From Rickettsia endosymbiont of Oxypoda opaca (GTDB lineage: Bacteria; Pseudomonadota; Alphaproteobacteria; Rickettsiales; Rickettsiaceae): a stretch of 43,720 nt of DNA. Where the stretch lies: NCBI GenBank assembly GCA_020881235.1, contig JAJIYK010000091.1:1-43720 (forward strand). The letters run 5' to 3'. The position numbers and the translations under genes were made by a program. Below the pieces are notes generated by a model. The model had not been told where the DNA came from. It did not search any database and was given only the letters and a program-made list of their open reading frames with translations. Position 1 is the stretch's first letter, and every line of letters starts with the position of its first letter. Shown here piece by piece: positions 18,217-28,120 of this stretch.

Positions 18217-18282
18217 ATGGGTTTTTATATATAATTGTGTAAATTTTATAGTGCTATTACTGTAAATGTCTAAAAAATTTTC

Positions 18283-18447
18283 CTAAAATAATTCTTTTTG
18301 AGATTCATTAAGAGTCTGCCTTAATGTCTTAACATCAGGAAAATCCTCAATGCCTTTAAATTCCATAATAAGTTTTGACCACGTTTTTCCTTCATAACTA
18401 TCAAACCTATCTTTTATTGCTTTTCTAATCATTAACTCATTTCTCAT
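18283..18447 (-). CDS. Small hypothetical protein (54 residues)
   Basis: The frame from the ATG at 18447 to the TAG at 18283-18285 encodes a charged protein starting MRNELMIRKAIKDRFD and ending RQTLNESQKELF. It contains no membrane segment and no motif I recognise. Its codon use and lack of repeat sequence suggest a real gene or a fragment of one. No strong Shine-Dalgarno precedes the ATG. Confidence 0.5.
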   Translation of the reverse strand: MRNELMIRKAIKDRFDSYEGKTWSKLIMEFKGIEDFPDVKTLRQTLNESQKELF

Positions 18448-18583
18448 ATTATAAATATCTATATTATAATACGCTGAAAGATCAAATTAAGCTATTTATT
18501 GTTTAATTAAATAACTTAATATATTATTTGTAAAAAAAGTTTAAACGAAGAAAAGCAATGAAACAAACTAAATTAGGGCTTCC

Positions 18584-18769
18584 GCCTTGTTGTATGGCTT
18601 CAAATTTATAGCAAATTTCACGATGTCATTCCGTGATTTATTCACGGAATCCAGGAAAATATATAAATAATATCATTATAAGTTGCTTTTCTGGATACCG
18701 TGGACAAGCCACGGTATGACACCATAATTTGTAATAACCATAATACGATAATTACGATCCACACAACAA
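18584..18769 (+). repeat. Palindromic repeat, divergent A-like copy
   Basis: The outer arms GCCTTGTTGTATGGCTTC and ACGATCCACACAACAAA pair imperfectly. The left inner hairpin is CCGTGATTTATTCACGG, a variant not seen elsewhere in the window, and the right one is CCGTGGACAAGCCACGG. The right margin (TTGTAATAACCATAATACG) recurs near 28067-28083. To its left, 18448-18583 is AT-rich without a recognised gene. Confidence 0.75.
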
Positions 18770-18786
18770 AACCATCATAAGCGGCG

Positions 18787-18966
18787 TTACGATTCAACTT
18801 CTTGAAATTCTAAAATGTCACCAGGTTGACAATTTAGATACTGACAAATACTTTCAAGAGTTGAAAAACGTATAGCTTTAGCTTTACCGGTTTTTAAAAT
18901 CGATAAATTTTGAAGTTTTACTTTCCTTTTAGCAAGCATTACGTCTAGATTTACAATAATACTCAT
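18787..18966 (-). CDS. XRE-type regulator (YozG-like), internally shortened
   Basis: The 59-residue protein reads SIIVNLDVMLAKRKVKLQ, then NLSILKTGKAKAIRFSTLES and a typical ending CQPGDILEF. This matches the small Cro/C1-type regulators that accompany DUF2975 membrane proteins. Compared with my recollection of the family, about 11 residues between MLAKRK and NLSILK are missing, which would remove the first part of the helix-turn-helix. The loss is in frame. DNA binding is therefore doubtful. It lies 12 bases behind the DUF2975 gene on the same strand. Confidence 0.75.
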   Translation of the reverse strand: MSIIVNLDVMLAKRKVKLQNLSILKTGKAKAIRFSTLESICQYLNCQPGDILEFQEVES

Positions 18967-18978
18967 TGAAATATTTTT

Positions 18979-19467
18979 TTAAATAGTAAATTTATATTCG
19001 GTTTGTATTTTGCTTGCCTCAAGCATTACCCACGAAATAACAATAACTAATATTCCAAAAAAGATATCTTGTAAATTTGGTGTTCCAAAACCAAGATAAA
19101 TATAACGCTGTCCAACAGGATTAGACATAGTCACTGCAAAAGTCAGTAACATATCACCTATAGGCTTTATCAAAACAGCACTTAAGAAAAATATCCACGC
19201 AATATTATTGTAATATTTTGCATTTAAAATATTAAATATTTCACCTACCGAATAATTTATAAAAATCTTTTTTAAATAATATAAATTAAATAATAAAGGT
19301 AATACTCCGAAAAGATAAGCCATAAACCCTAGAAATTTCGAGAATATTGTCCATTTTATTAAACTTAAATCAGTATAAACTCCGCCTTCAGAATAAGAAA
19401 GTACAAAAATACCTTTATGAGAGAGATTTTTCATTCGTAAATAATTAGTTAAAGATAGTGACAGCAA
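18979..19467 (-). CDS. DUF2975 family membrane protein, probably shortened at the N-terminus
   Basis: The 162-residue frame encodes four hydrophobic segments with the DUF2975 features (FGVLPLLFNLYYLKKIF, then IFFLSAVLIKPIGDMLL). The partner is the XRE regulator directly downstream, the usual pair. The frame has no ATG until codon 12, and begins at a TTG at 19467 if used in full. Upstream, an in-frame stop lies close to the 16S 3' end. The gene may have lost its start, so expression is uncertain. The pair's physiological role is not established. Confidence 0.65.
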   Translation of the reverse strand: MLSLSLTNYLRMKNLSHKGIFVLSYSEGGVYTDLSLIKWTIFSKFLGFMAYLFGVLPLLFNLYYLKKIFINYSVGEIFNILNAKYYNNIAWIFFLSAVLIKPIGDMLLTFAVTMSNPVGQRYIYLGFGTPNLQDIFFGILVIVISWVMLEASKIQTEYKFTI

Positions 19468-19522
19468 AAATTGGACTGAGTAATTACCTATATAAATATA
19501 AGCAATATACTAATTTAGTCTT

Positions 19523-21024
<1,502 letters not shown>

Positions 21025-21050
21025 TTCTGTCTATTTTTACTTCAAAAAAT

Positions 21051-21099
21051 TGACAGGTTTAATTAATCACTTAAAAGTGATATGTACATTTCGCTGTCA
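21051..21099 (-). other. Hairpins in the 16S leader
   Basis: The transcribed leader contains a perfect 16-base palindrome (ATCACTTAAAAGTGAT, 21066-21081), enclosed by a second pair, TGACAG (21051-21056) and CTGTCA (21094-21099). Such stems upstream of 16S are often RNase III or processing signals. The role here is inferred from position. Confidence 0.5.
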
Positions 21100-21170
21100 C
21101 TATCTATATCTAATTATTTACTTTTAAAACAGCTGCGAAACCTTTGTAAGTCGTCGCCTTCGTAGAAGTA

Positions 21171-21199
21171 GTTATAAGCAAGATATCCTCCTATGTCAA
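21171..21199 (-). promoter_or_regulatory. Promoter of the 16S rRNA gene
   Basis: On the minus strand, a perfect -35 box TTGACA (21194-21199) is followed after 17 bases by TATAAC (21171-21176). Transcription would start near 21163, about 140 bases before the mature 16S end. It is the strongest promoter match in the window. Confidence 0.85.
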
Positions 21200-21264
21200 C
21201 TACATTTTTTAAATTATTTGTATTTTTTTTGTTTTATTTTAAATCGTCATTGCGGAAAGTCGTA

Positions 21265-21548
21265 GGTGTTGTTGCGTGATTCGAGAAATTAATAAAAATC
21301 CGTCATGGCAAAGCCACGAAAGCATTGTTGCATGGCTCGATTTTTTGATGTCATTCCCGCGAAAGCGGGAATCCAGAGAATATTTAAGCGAATTATTATA
21401 GTAAATTTTTATATAATTTTGCTTATTTTAAGTATTTTTTCTGGATTCCCGCCTTCGCGGGAATGACATACAACACTTTTTTCGAGCCACACAACAACGC
21501 TAATCAAGTCGCTCACAATGACGATTCCGGGGAGCCATGCAACAACGC
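21265..21548 (+). repeat. Old outer repeat interrupted by a kind D repeat
   Basis: The outer arms GGTGTTGTTGCGTGATTCGA (21265-21284) and GGAGCCATGCAACAACGC (21531-21548) pair. Their inner hairpin was split by the element at 21322-21500. With the leader of the 16S gene this accounts for the gap before the ntrY-like gene. Confidence 0.7.
21322..21500 (+). repeat. Palindromic repeat, kind D, nested
   Basis: The outer arms are GCATTGTTGCATGGCTCGA and TTCGAGCCACACAACAACGC. The inner hairpins are ATTCCCGCGAAAGCGGGAAT and ATTCCCGCCTTCGCGGGAAT. The AT-rich centre (GTAAATTTTTATATAATTTT) is shared with the copy near 31030-31130. The inner hairpin resembles the ATTCCC-GGGAAT repeats known in other bacteria such as Neisseria. 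Confidence 0.85.
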
Positions 21549-21581
21549 TTACGGCTTATAAAACGGTGATTCACGAAAACA

Positions 21582-23441
21582 CTACACTTTCAAGCGTTTA
21601 ATTTTGCTCGCTAGTTCTTCGGTATTAAATTCTATATTAATTACTGCTCCGCCTTGTTTGCTGTTAGCTATATCTAAGCTAGCACAATGTTCTTGAGCTA
21701 TTTTCTTAACGATGGCAAGCCCTATTCCCATACCTTTATTCCGAGTAGTTACATAAGCTTCTGCTGCTCTACCGATTAGCTCCGGCGGGAAGCCGACGCC
21801 GTTATCTATTACGGATATAGTTACTATTGGGGTTGAAGAGGTTATAGAAACCGAAATATTACCTTTTGTAGCATTTTTTTTGGACTCTATTGATTCTTCG
21901 GCATTTTTTAATAAATTAATCATTATTTGGTTTATCTGCGTAGCATCACAGATGAAATCAAGCGAATCAACATCACTATTAAAAATATATGATATTTTAT
22001 CGTTTATTAATTTACGTGATTTAACTATATCCTTAATAAGCATTACTAAATCGCAGTGAGCAAAAACAGGAGCAGGCAACCTTGCAAAAAGTACGAACTC
22101 GGAAACAATCTTTTTTATATCGTTAGTATGGCGGATAATCATATGTAAATAATTCTCAAACTCCGCTCTGTCTTTAACGTCATTACTAAATTTTTTCAGC
22201 AATCTCTCCGAAGCAAGTAAAATAGGGGTTAAAGGATTTTTAATCTCATGTGCTACTTTTCTTGCTACATCCGACCAAGCAAGAGCCCGCTGGGCAATAA
22301 CTAAATCTCTTTGTTGACGGCTAAGCTGTTTAATCATTCTATTAAATGCTGAATAGAGTGCACCTATTTCATCTTTATCAACTTCATCTTCAGGAACTTG
22401 AATAGTTAAATCACCGTCTTTTACTTTATCTGTCGCATTAACTAATTTTTTTATAGGATTCACTATTTTAGCGGTAAACATAACTCCGAAACTTATTGCG
22501 ACTAACAAAAGCAATAAAGCAATGAAAATAAAAATTATCGAAAATTTAATTTGCATGCCGGAAACTTGCTTTTTAAGGCGGTAATATTCCCCTGCCGCTC
22601 CGTTGGTTTTATCGATATGATCAATAATTTTATTGTCAATTAATCTCCCGACTAATAAATATACGTCATTATATTCTTTGAGCTTAATCAGCATACGGAT
22701 TTTAGTAGGGTCGGACTTTACTTCCACTATCTCACCCAAATCCGCTTTTTTTATTAAATGTGCGGGTATAGTGGCAAAGGATAAGGAAAAACTTAAAAAA
22801 GTATTAGCAATAATAGTGTTGGTAGATTTATTCAAAACTATTGCTTCATCAAGCGAACGCATTTCCGCTTCGGTATTTAGGGTTTTGGTAAACAAGGCGG
22901 GATTATGCACTAAATCATAATACATATCGCTTAAATCTTCGGCAACGGATAAAACGGTTTCCTTTAGCTGTAATTTATGCTCGTCAATATAAGATTCGGC
23001 GACTATTATGGATTGATCTAAAACGGCGGAAATCTTTTTATCAAACCAAACCTGAATACCGAAATTAAAGAAATAAGCGGAAAATACCGAAACAATAATA
23101 GTCGGTACGGTAGCTACTAAACTAAAAGCAATAATAATGCGGTTTTGCAATTTAGAAACATTTTGATCGTCGTTCTTAGTAAAAAAACTTTGAAAGAATT
23201 TGCGAGCAAGTAATACACCTAAAATTAAAAAAATTACTAAATCGACTAATATAAATCCTATAACTTTACTTGGGTCTAGCCCGCCTTTTCTTGACTCTAC
23301 CGACATCACGTAATAAGTAGCACAAGCTAGAATAGTCGCAACGATCATTAAAATAAAAATTATTGACCTACTGCGAAGATATTTTTGTAATAGCGGTTTA
23401 AAATAATTTAGCATAAAGGTTAATTGTAAAATTAAAGTCAT
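21582..23441 (-). CDS. NtrY-like sensor histidine kinase without PAS domain
   Basis: The 619-residue protein has two membrane segments near the N-terminus (about 27-50 and 65-85), a third at about 105-130, and an extracytoplasmic region to a last segment near 305. A HAMP domain follows (AKIVNPIKKLVNATDKV). The HisKA motif is VAHEIKNPLTP, and the ATPase has INQIMINLLKNAEES, DNGVGFP and GMGIGLAIVKKI. NtrY kinases usually have a PAS domain between HAMP and HisKA. Here only about 20 residues separate them, so it is absent. The response regulator (NtrX) is not in the window. A second ATG nine codons in is equally plausible as start. A repeat lies directly upstream of the start. Confidence 0.87.
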   Translation of the reverse strand: MTLILQLTFMLNYFKPLLQKYLRSRSIIFILMIVATILACATYYVMSVESRKGGLDPSKVIGFILVDLVIFLILGVLLARKFFQSFFTKNDDQNVSKLQNRIIIAFSLVATVPTIIVSVFSAYFFNFGIQVWFDKKISAVLDQSIIVAESYIDEHKLQLKETVLSVAEDLSDMYYDLVHNPALFTKTLNTEAEMRSLDEAIVLNKSTNTIIANTFLSFSLSFATIPAHLIKKADLGEIVEVKSDPTKIRMLIKLKEYNDVYLLVGRLIDNKIIDHIDKTNGAAGEYYRLKKQVSGMQIKFSIIFIFIALLLLLVAISFGVMFTAKIVNPIKKLVNATDKVKDGDLTIQVPEDEVDKDEIGALYSAFNRMIKQLSRQQRDLVIAQRALAWSDVARKVAHEIKNPLTPILLASERLLKKFSNDVKDRAEFENYLHMIIRHTNDIKKIVSEFVLFARLPAPVFAHCDLVMLIKDIVKSRKLINDKISYIFNSDVDSLDFICDATQINQIMINLLKNAEESIESKKNATKGNISVSITSSTPIVTISVIDNGVGFPPELIGRAAEAYVTTRNKGMGIGLAIVKKIAQEHCASLDIANSKQGGAVINIEFNTEELASKIKRLKV

Positions 23442-23478
23442 GTACGAGTGTCATACCGTGGTTTGTACCCGTGTTGCT

Positions 23479-23606
23479 GGTGTCATTCCCGCGAAGGCGG
23501 GAATCCAGAAGAATTAAACAAATGTAACGATAACTTACAGTTATATAAAAAAAAGCCTTACAAGCTAAGGCTTTTTAGCCTGGATTCCTGCCTTCGCAGG
23601 AATGAC
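23479..23606 (+). repeat. Palindromic repeat, kind D
   Basis: The inner hairpins ATTCCCGCGAAGGCGGGAAT (23485 on) and ATTCCTGCCTTCGCAGGAAT (23584 on) flank a centre unlike that of other D copies. The right hairpin has a compensated pair: C-to-T on one side is matched by G-to-A on the other. A reduced outer arm GTGTTGCTGG lies at 23471-23480. The centre holds the terminator at 23547-23576. Confidence 0.75.
23547..23576 (-). terminator. Rho-independent terminator downstream of pccA
   Basis: The arms AAAAAGCCTTA and TAAGGCTTTTT (11 base pairs) enclose the loop CAAGC. On the minus strand the stem is followed by a run of T (complement of 23547-23554). It lies about 75 bases after the pccA stop, between the two hairpins of a D repeat. 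Confidence 0.8.
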
Positions 23607-23648
23607 ATAAGGAGCAGCGGGAACGACATTAAAGCCTTTCTACCCTCT

Positions 23649-25646
23649 TCAAACAAATTCTAATAATACTTGCCCTCTCAACACATGATCTTTTTCGTTA
23701 ACAAAAATTTTAGCTACTTTCCCGTCTCTTTCTGCCAGAATTATATTCTCCATTTTCATAGCGGTTAGGGTCATGATTTCCTGCCCTGCTATTACTTCTT
23801 CGCCTTCTTTTACTTTAATTGCGGCAATTTGCCCCGTAAGAGGAGCTTGTAGTTCCGAGCTTTCTTCTTTAACGATTTTTGTAACCATTAGTGCTTCAAG
23901 CTCCGATATACGCGGGGAACGGACAAATGCTTTTACGCTAATACCCGCATGTGATAAAATATAGCCGGTCGGTATATTTTCAATTTTAACATTAGCTTTT
24001 TTGCCGTTAACTAAACATGTAAAAAGATCATTACCTAAATGCCAATTACTCCGAATATATAGCCGATCGCTTTCATGACGTATATTATAGCCGTTTTCAA
24101 CGGGAGTAATTAACGTCTGAAATAATTTATCATCAATCGATACTACCCATCTAGTACCGATTTTATTACTTTGATTATTAATATTGCCGGAAATTGATGA
24201 AGCACGTTTTTGTTCTGAAATATAAACAAAAATAGCAGTTGCAACGAATACGCCGGTAATCTCAGAGGTTAAGCTAGCACCTGAAAAACCGTCCGGATAT
24301 TCTTCTTCTATAAAAGCAGTAGTAATATCACCGCTGACAAAGCGAGGATGTAACATTACCGCTTCTAAAAAGCTTATATTATGAGAAATACCGCTAATTA
24401 TATATGAGCTTAAAGCCGACCTCATAACTTCTATTGCCTGCACCCGATTCTCTCCGTAGGTACATAATTTTGCAATCATCGAGTCATAAAACATACTTAC
24501 TTCACCGCCGAGTCCGATACCGGTATCTATGCGAATGTTAGAGCTTTTTGCAGGTTCGGAATAAGCAGTAATCCTACCGCTAGACGGCAAGAACCCACGA
24601 CTTGGGTTTTCTGCACAAATTCGAGATTCAAACGCCCAACCTTTTAACTGTACATCTTCTTGAGAAAATGAAAGTTTTTCTCCGGCAGCAATCCTTATCA
24701 TCTGTTCAACGATGTCTATACCGGTGATTAACTCGGTAACAGGATGCTCTACCTGCAACCTCGTATTCATCTCTAAAAAGTAAAAGTTTTTCTCGCTATC
24801 TACTATAAACTCAACAGTCCCGGCTGAATAATACCCAACCTTTTTAGACAAAGATACTACTTGGCTATACATTTGTTGCCTTATTTCTTCGGTAATAAAA
24901 GAACTCGGAGCTTCTTCTATTACTTTTTGATGATGACGCTGGATGGAGCATTCCCGTTCACCTAAACACACACTATTGCCGTGCTGATCAGCAAGTAATT
25001 GAATTTCAATATGCCTTGGCGACTGGATTAATTTTTCAATAAATAACCTACCGTCACTAAAACTATTTACTGCTTCAAGCTTAGCCGATTCAAAAGCACT
25101 AGCCATTTCTTCTTGGTCTTTTACCACTCTCATACCACGCCCACCACCGCCGGCAGTCGCTTTAACTATTACGGGAAAACCTATTTCATTAGCAATATCG
25201 ATGGCTTGCTTAACATTGCTGATTGTTCCCATATAACCCGGAACAGTGCTAACTCCAGCCTCGATTGCAATTTTTTTTGCTTCAATTTTATCACCCATTT
25301 TTTTAATAGCCGTCGCACTTGGACCAATTAAAGTAACGCCTTCCCTCTTTAAAATATTAGCAAAATTCGGATTTTCAGACAAAAAGCCGTAGCCAGGGTG
25401 CACTGCACTTGCCCCACTCTCACGAATAGCCGAGATAATATTTTTGGTTGATAAATAGCTTTCAGTTGCCGGAGAATTGCCGATATAATAAGCTTCGTCT
25501 GCCTGCTGTACATGCATTGAGCTAGTATCTGCTTCAGAATATACGGCAACTGATTTAATGCCCATTTTCCTTAGGGTACGGATTATTCTCAAGGCAATTT
25601 CACCGCGATTAGCGATTAAAATTTTATCAAATAATGGTTTAGTCAT
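23649..25646 (-). CDS. pccA: Propionyl-CoA carboxylase alpha subunit (biotin carboxylase / carrier)
   Basis: The subunit carboxylates biotin and carries it to the beta subunit, which turns propionyl-CoA into methylmalonyl-CoA. The biotin carboxylase part fills about residues 1-450: LFDKILIANRGEIALRIIRT start, ATP-grasp glycine loop KATAGGGGRGMR, and EMNTRLQVEHPVTE. A less conserved linking domain follows. The C-terminal carrier has the biotinylation motif TAMKMEN with the lysine at residue 631, 35 residues from the end as usual. The gene follows pccB on the same strand, but a repeat occupies the 260 bases between them. A terminator lies behind it. Confidence 0.95.
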   Translation of the reverse strand: MTKPLFDKILIANRGEIALRIIRTLRKMGIKSVAVYSEADTSSMHVQQADEAYYIGNSPATESYLSTKNIISAIRESGASAVHPGYGFLSENPNFANILKREGVTLIGPSATAIKKMGDKIEAKKIAIEAGVSTVPGYMGTISNVKQAIDIANEIGFPVIVKATAGGGGRGMRVVKDQEEMASAFESAKLEAVNSFSDGRLFIEKLIQSPRHIEIQLLADQHGNSVCLGERECSIQRHHQKVIEEAPSSFITEEIRQQMYSQVVSLSKKVGYYSAGTVEFIVDSEKNFYFLEMNTRLQVEHPVTELITGIDIVEQMIRIAAGEKLSFSQEDVQLKGWAFESRICAENPSRGFLPSSGRITAYSEPAKSSNIRIDTGIGLGGEVSMFYDSMIAKLCTYGENRVQAIEVMRSALSSYIISGISHNISFLEAVMLHPRFVSGDITTAFIEEEYPDGFSGASLTSEITGVFVATAIFVYISEQKRASSISGNINNQSNKIGTRWVVSIDDKLFQTLITPVENGYNIRHESDRLYIRSNWHLGNDLFTCLVNGKKANVKIENIPTGYILSHAGISVKAFVRSPRISELEALMVTKIVKEESSELQAPLTGQIAAIKVKEGEEVIAGQEIMTLTAMKMENIILAERDGKVAKIFVNEKDHVLRGQVLLEFV

Positions 25647-25724
25647 AATTTCTCGTATAAATATAATGTATTGTTAGTATGGTGTCGTTCCTACGTCTCT
25701 TTATGTCATTCCCGTGCAGGTGCG

Positions 25725-25878
25725 GCGTTGTTGTATGGCTCGAATTTTTGCAAAGCGTTCGGTGTCATTCTAGTTCCTTGATCACGGCATCCAGTCTTTT
25801 TATTAAGTTTTTTTTCTGGATACCGTGGTCAAGCCACGGTATGACATTGGAACCATTTTTCGATCCATGCAACAACGC
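25725..25878 (-). repeat. Palindromic repeat, kind A, between pccB and pccA
   Basis: This is a full reversed copy: centre CCAGTCTTTTTATTAAG, intact hairpin CCGTGGTCAAGCCACGG, and the broken variant (ATTCTAGTTCCTTGATCACGG) on the other side. That broken arm recurs at 1757-1775, 27977-28000 and 33818-33840, so these four copies share a parent. A D-like scrap (GTCATTCCCGTGCAGG) sits just left of it. Confidence 0.85.
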
Positions 25879-25906
25879 CCTTTGCAGGAAGGACGTCAAA
25901 AATAAC

Positions 25907-27451
25907 CTAAAGCGGTAAATTATCGTGCTTTTTCCAAGGTAATTCGACTTTTTTGGTACGCAGAAAATTTAATGCTCTACATATCCGCCATCTAGTATTT
26001 TGCGGTTTTATAATATCGTCTAAATACCCTCTAGAAGCTGCAACAAACGGCGATGTCACCGTATCTTTATATTCGGCGATTTTCTGCTTTTTCGCTTCCG
26101 CATCTTTACATTCTTCTTTAAATATTATCTCTGCCGCTCCTTCAGCTCCCATAACGGCAATCTCCGAATTAAACCATGCATAATTTATATCTCCCCGCAG
26201 ATGCTTCGAGTTCATAACTATATAAGCACCGCCGTAAGCTTTACGAGTAATTACAGTAATTTTAGGAACTGTAGCCTCAGCATAAGCATATAAAAGCTTA
26301 GCTCCGTGTTTAATAATACCGTCATGTTCTTGAGCGGTACCCGGTAAAAAACCGGGTACGTCGACTAAACTAACAATCGGGATATTAAAAGCATCGCAAA
26401 AACGGATAAATCTTGCCGCTTTCCTTGAGGCGTTAATATCCAAACACCCTGCTAAATGCAGCGGCTGGTTCGCTACAAAACCGACCGGCAGCCCTTCCAT
26501 ATAACCAAAGCCGATAATGATATTTTTAGCAAAATCAGGCTGTAATTCAAAAAACTCCCCTTCATCAACTATACGCTCTATTAATTCCTTCATATCATAA
26601 GGTTTATTATGTGTAACGGGTATTAACGTACTTAAAGACATATCTACCCTATCAGCCGGATCAACAGTATAACGAACAGGCAAAGGACTACGATTAGATA
26701 AAGGCAGAAAATTAAAGAATCTACGAACTTCTAACAATGCTTCTACGTCATTTTTGAACGCCAAATCGGCGACACCGCTTTTAGTCGTATGCATATGAGC
26801 ACCGCCAAGTTTTTCTTGGCTTACTTCTTCACCGGTAACGGTTTTAACTACGTCCGGACCGGTAACAAACATATAAGAAGTATTTTTAACCATAAATATA
26901 AAATCGGTTAAAGCCGGAGAATATACGGCACCGCCGGCACAAGGTCCCATAATTAGAGTGATTTGCGGAATAACTCCGGAAGCAAGGACGTTACGCTGAA
27001 ATATTTCGCCGTAACCGGCAAGAGCATCTACCCCCTCTTGAATCCTAGCACCACCTGAATCGTTAATACCGATAACCGGTGCACCGCTAGCTATCGCAGC
27101 ATCGATAACGTTACAGATTTTCTTAGCGTGATATTCACCGAGCGAACCGCCGAATACTGTAAAATCTTGGCTATATATAAAGACTAATCTACCGTTTATA
27201 GTGCCGTGACCGGTCACCACGCCGTCACCTAAAAATTTCTTATCTTTCATACCGAAATTATCGCATCTATGGGATACATACATACCTGTCTCGGTAAAGC
27301 TATTCGGATCTAATAATATTTCTATTCTTTCCCTACTTGTTAGTTTACTTTTTTTATGTTGCAAGTTAATTTTTTCTTCACCGCCTCCTTGCCTAGCAAT
27401 ATTTCGCTTCTCGTCAAGTAGCTCGGCAGAGTGGATATTAAATTGACTCAT
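25907..27451 (-). CDS. pccB: Propionyl-CoA carboxylase beta subunit (carboxyltransferase)
   Basis: The subunit transfers the carboxyl group from biotin to propionyl-CoA. The 514-residue protein contains the two crotonase-like halves. The N-terminal half has [33 protein letters not shown] and [17 protein letters not shown], whose glycine-rich turns form the oxyanion hole. The C-terminal half has [25 protein letters not shown] and [19 protein letters not shown]. All are typical of PCC beta. The gene is first in the pccB-pccA pair. Confidence 0.95.
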   Translation of the reverse strand: MSQFNIHSAELLDEKRNIARQGGGEEKINLQHKKSKLTSRERIEILLDPNSFTETGMYVSHRCDNFGMKDKKFLGDGVVTGHGTINGRLVFIYSQDFTVFGGSLGEYHAKKICNVIDAAIASGAPVIGINDSGGARIQEGVDALAGYGEIFQRNVLASGVIPQITLIMGPCAGGAVYSPALTDFIFMVKNTSYMFVTGPDVVKTVTGEEVSQEKLGGAHMHTTKSGVADLAFKNDVEALLEVRRFFNFLPLSNRSPLPVRYTVDPADRVDMSLSTLIPVTHNKPYDMKELIERIVDEGEFFELQPDFAKNIIIGFGYMEGLPVGFVANQPLHLAGCLDINASRKAARFIRFCDAFNIPIVSLVDVPGFLPGTAQEHDGIIKHGAKLLYAYAEATVPKITVITRKAYGGAYIVMNSKHLRGDINYAWFNSEIAVMGAEGAAEIIFKEECKDAEAKKQKIAEYKDTVTSPFVAASRGYLDDIIKPQNTRWRICRALNFLRTKKVELPWKKHDNLPL

Positions 27452-27534
27452 ATATGCTTTTATCTGTTTAATGATTAAGGTATACTATAATAATAAAACT
27501 GTAAAAAGAATAGCAGAAATTTTAAAGGGAAGTA

Positions 27535-27747
27535 GCGTTGTTGCATGGATGCCCCAAACGTCATTGCGAGGAGGCATTTATGCCGACGTGGCAATCCAGT
27601 TTTTGTCATGCTGAACTTGTTTCAGCATCTTGTGTAGTATATCCTGAAATAAATTCAGGATGACTATTTTTTTCCTAGATTGCCACAGCCACTTCGTGGC
27701 TTCGCAATGACGGGGTTTTATTAATTTCTCGATCCATACAACAACGC
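27535..27747 (+). repeat. Palindromic repeat, kind C
   Basis: The outer arms are GCGTTGTTGCATGGAT and TCGATCCATACAACAACGC. The inner arms CGTCATTGCGAG and TTCGCAATGACG carry small hairpins GGCAT-TT-ATGCC (27573-27584) and GCCAC-TTC-GTGGC (27688-27700). The centre has the TCATGCTGAACTTGTTTCAG pair also seen at 14552. Behind it the small gene at 27763 begins within 16 bases. Confidence 0.88.
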
Positions 27748-27762
27748 CAAGGAAAGTATCAA

Positions 27763-27924
27763 ATGACTAGAACAAAAGAAAATTTAGAGAAACCTGAAAA
27801 GCCTAAATCAAAAACAAAATTTGAGAATTTATCAAGTGCCTTAAAAGAAAATCTACAGCGACGTAAGAAAATACGTCAACATTGTGAGGATACATTATTG
27901 CAGGCATCGAAAAAAGTACCCTAA
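27763..27924 (+). CDS. Small basic protein (53 residues) with a repeat-derived C-terminus
   Basis: The frame begins MTRTKENLEKPEKPKSKTKF and continues ENLSSALKENLQRRKKIRQH. GGAAAG upstream acts as a possible ribosome-binding site. The last dozen codons (DTLLQASKKVP) are read from a palindromic repeat: the DNA TTATTGCAGGCATCGAAAAA at about 27893-27912 is an outer arm, and the stop is at the start of its inner hairpin. The core up to about residue 40 looks like an ordinary lysine-rich protein, presumably truncated or extended by the insertion. Function unknown. Confidence 0.6.
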   Translation: MTRTKENLEKPEKPKSKTKFENLSSALKENLQRRKKIRQHCEDTLLQASKKVP

Positions 27925-28110
27925 TGTCATTCCCGCATAAGCGGGCTGTGTTGTACGAACGTTGAAAAAAGGCTGTGTCATTCTAGTTCCTTGATCACGG
28001 CATCCAGTCTTTTTATTAAGTTTTTTTCTGGATACCGTGGTCAAGCCACGGTATGACACCATACTTGTAATAACCATAATACGGTAACGCTACGCCTATG
28101 TAGTAATGAC
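27893..28110 (+). repeat. Composite palindromic repeat (D-, B- and A-like parts)
   Basis: A left arm with ATTCCCGCATAAGCGGG runs straight into the B terminal arm TGTTGTACGAACGTTG (27944-27959). Next comes an A-type interior with the broken arm ATTCTAGTTCC and centre CCAGTCTTTTTATTAAG. The right part (TTGTAATAACCATAATACGG) belongs to another copy type. The two ends do not match, so it is a recombinant. Confidence 0.7.
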
Positions 28111-28120
28111 ATCAAAATAG

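Noticed and set aside
18551..18610. Short frame beginning MKQTKLGLPP with a possible ribosome-binding site
   Set aside because: It runs into a repeat arm after ten codons and stops soon after. It may be a gene remnant, but nothing supports a product.
21322..21500. Neisseria-type dRS3 repeat as a sign of recent transfer
   Set aside because: The ATTCCC-GGGAAT core is alike, but the outer arms and centre belong to the local repeats, and such cores are widespread in bacteria.
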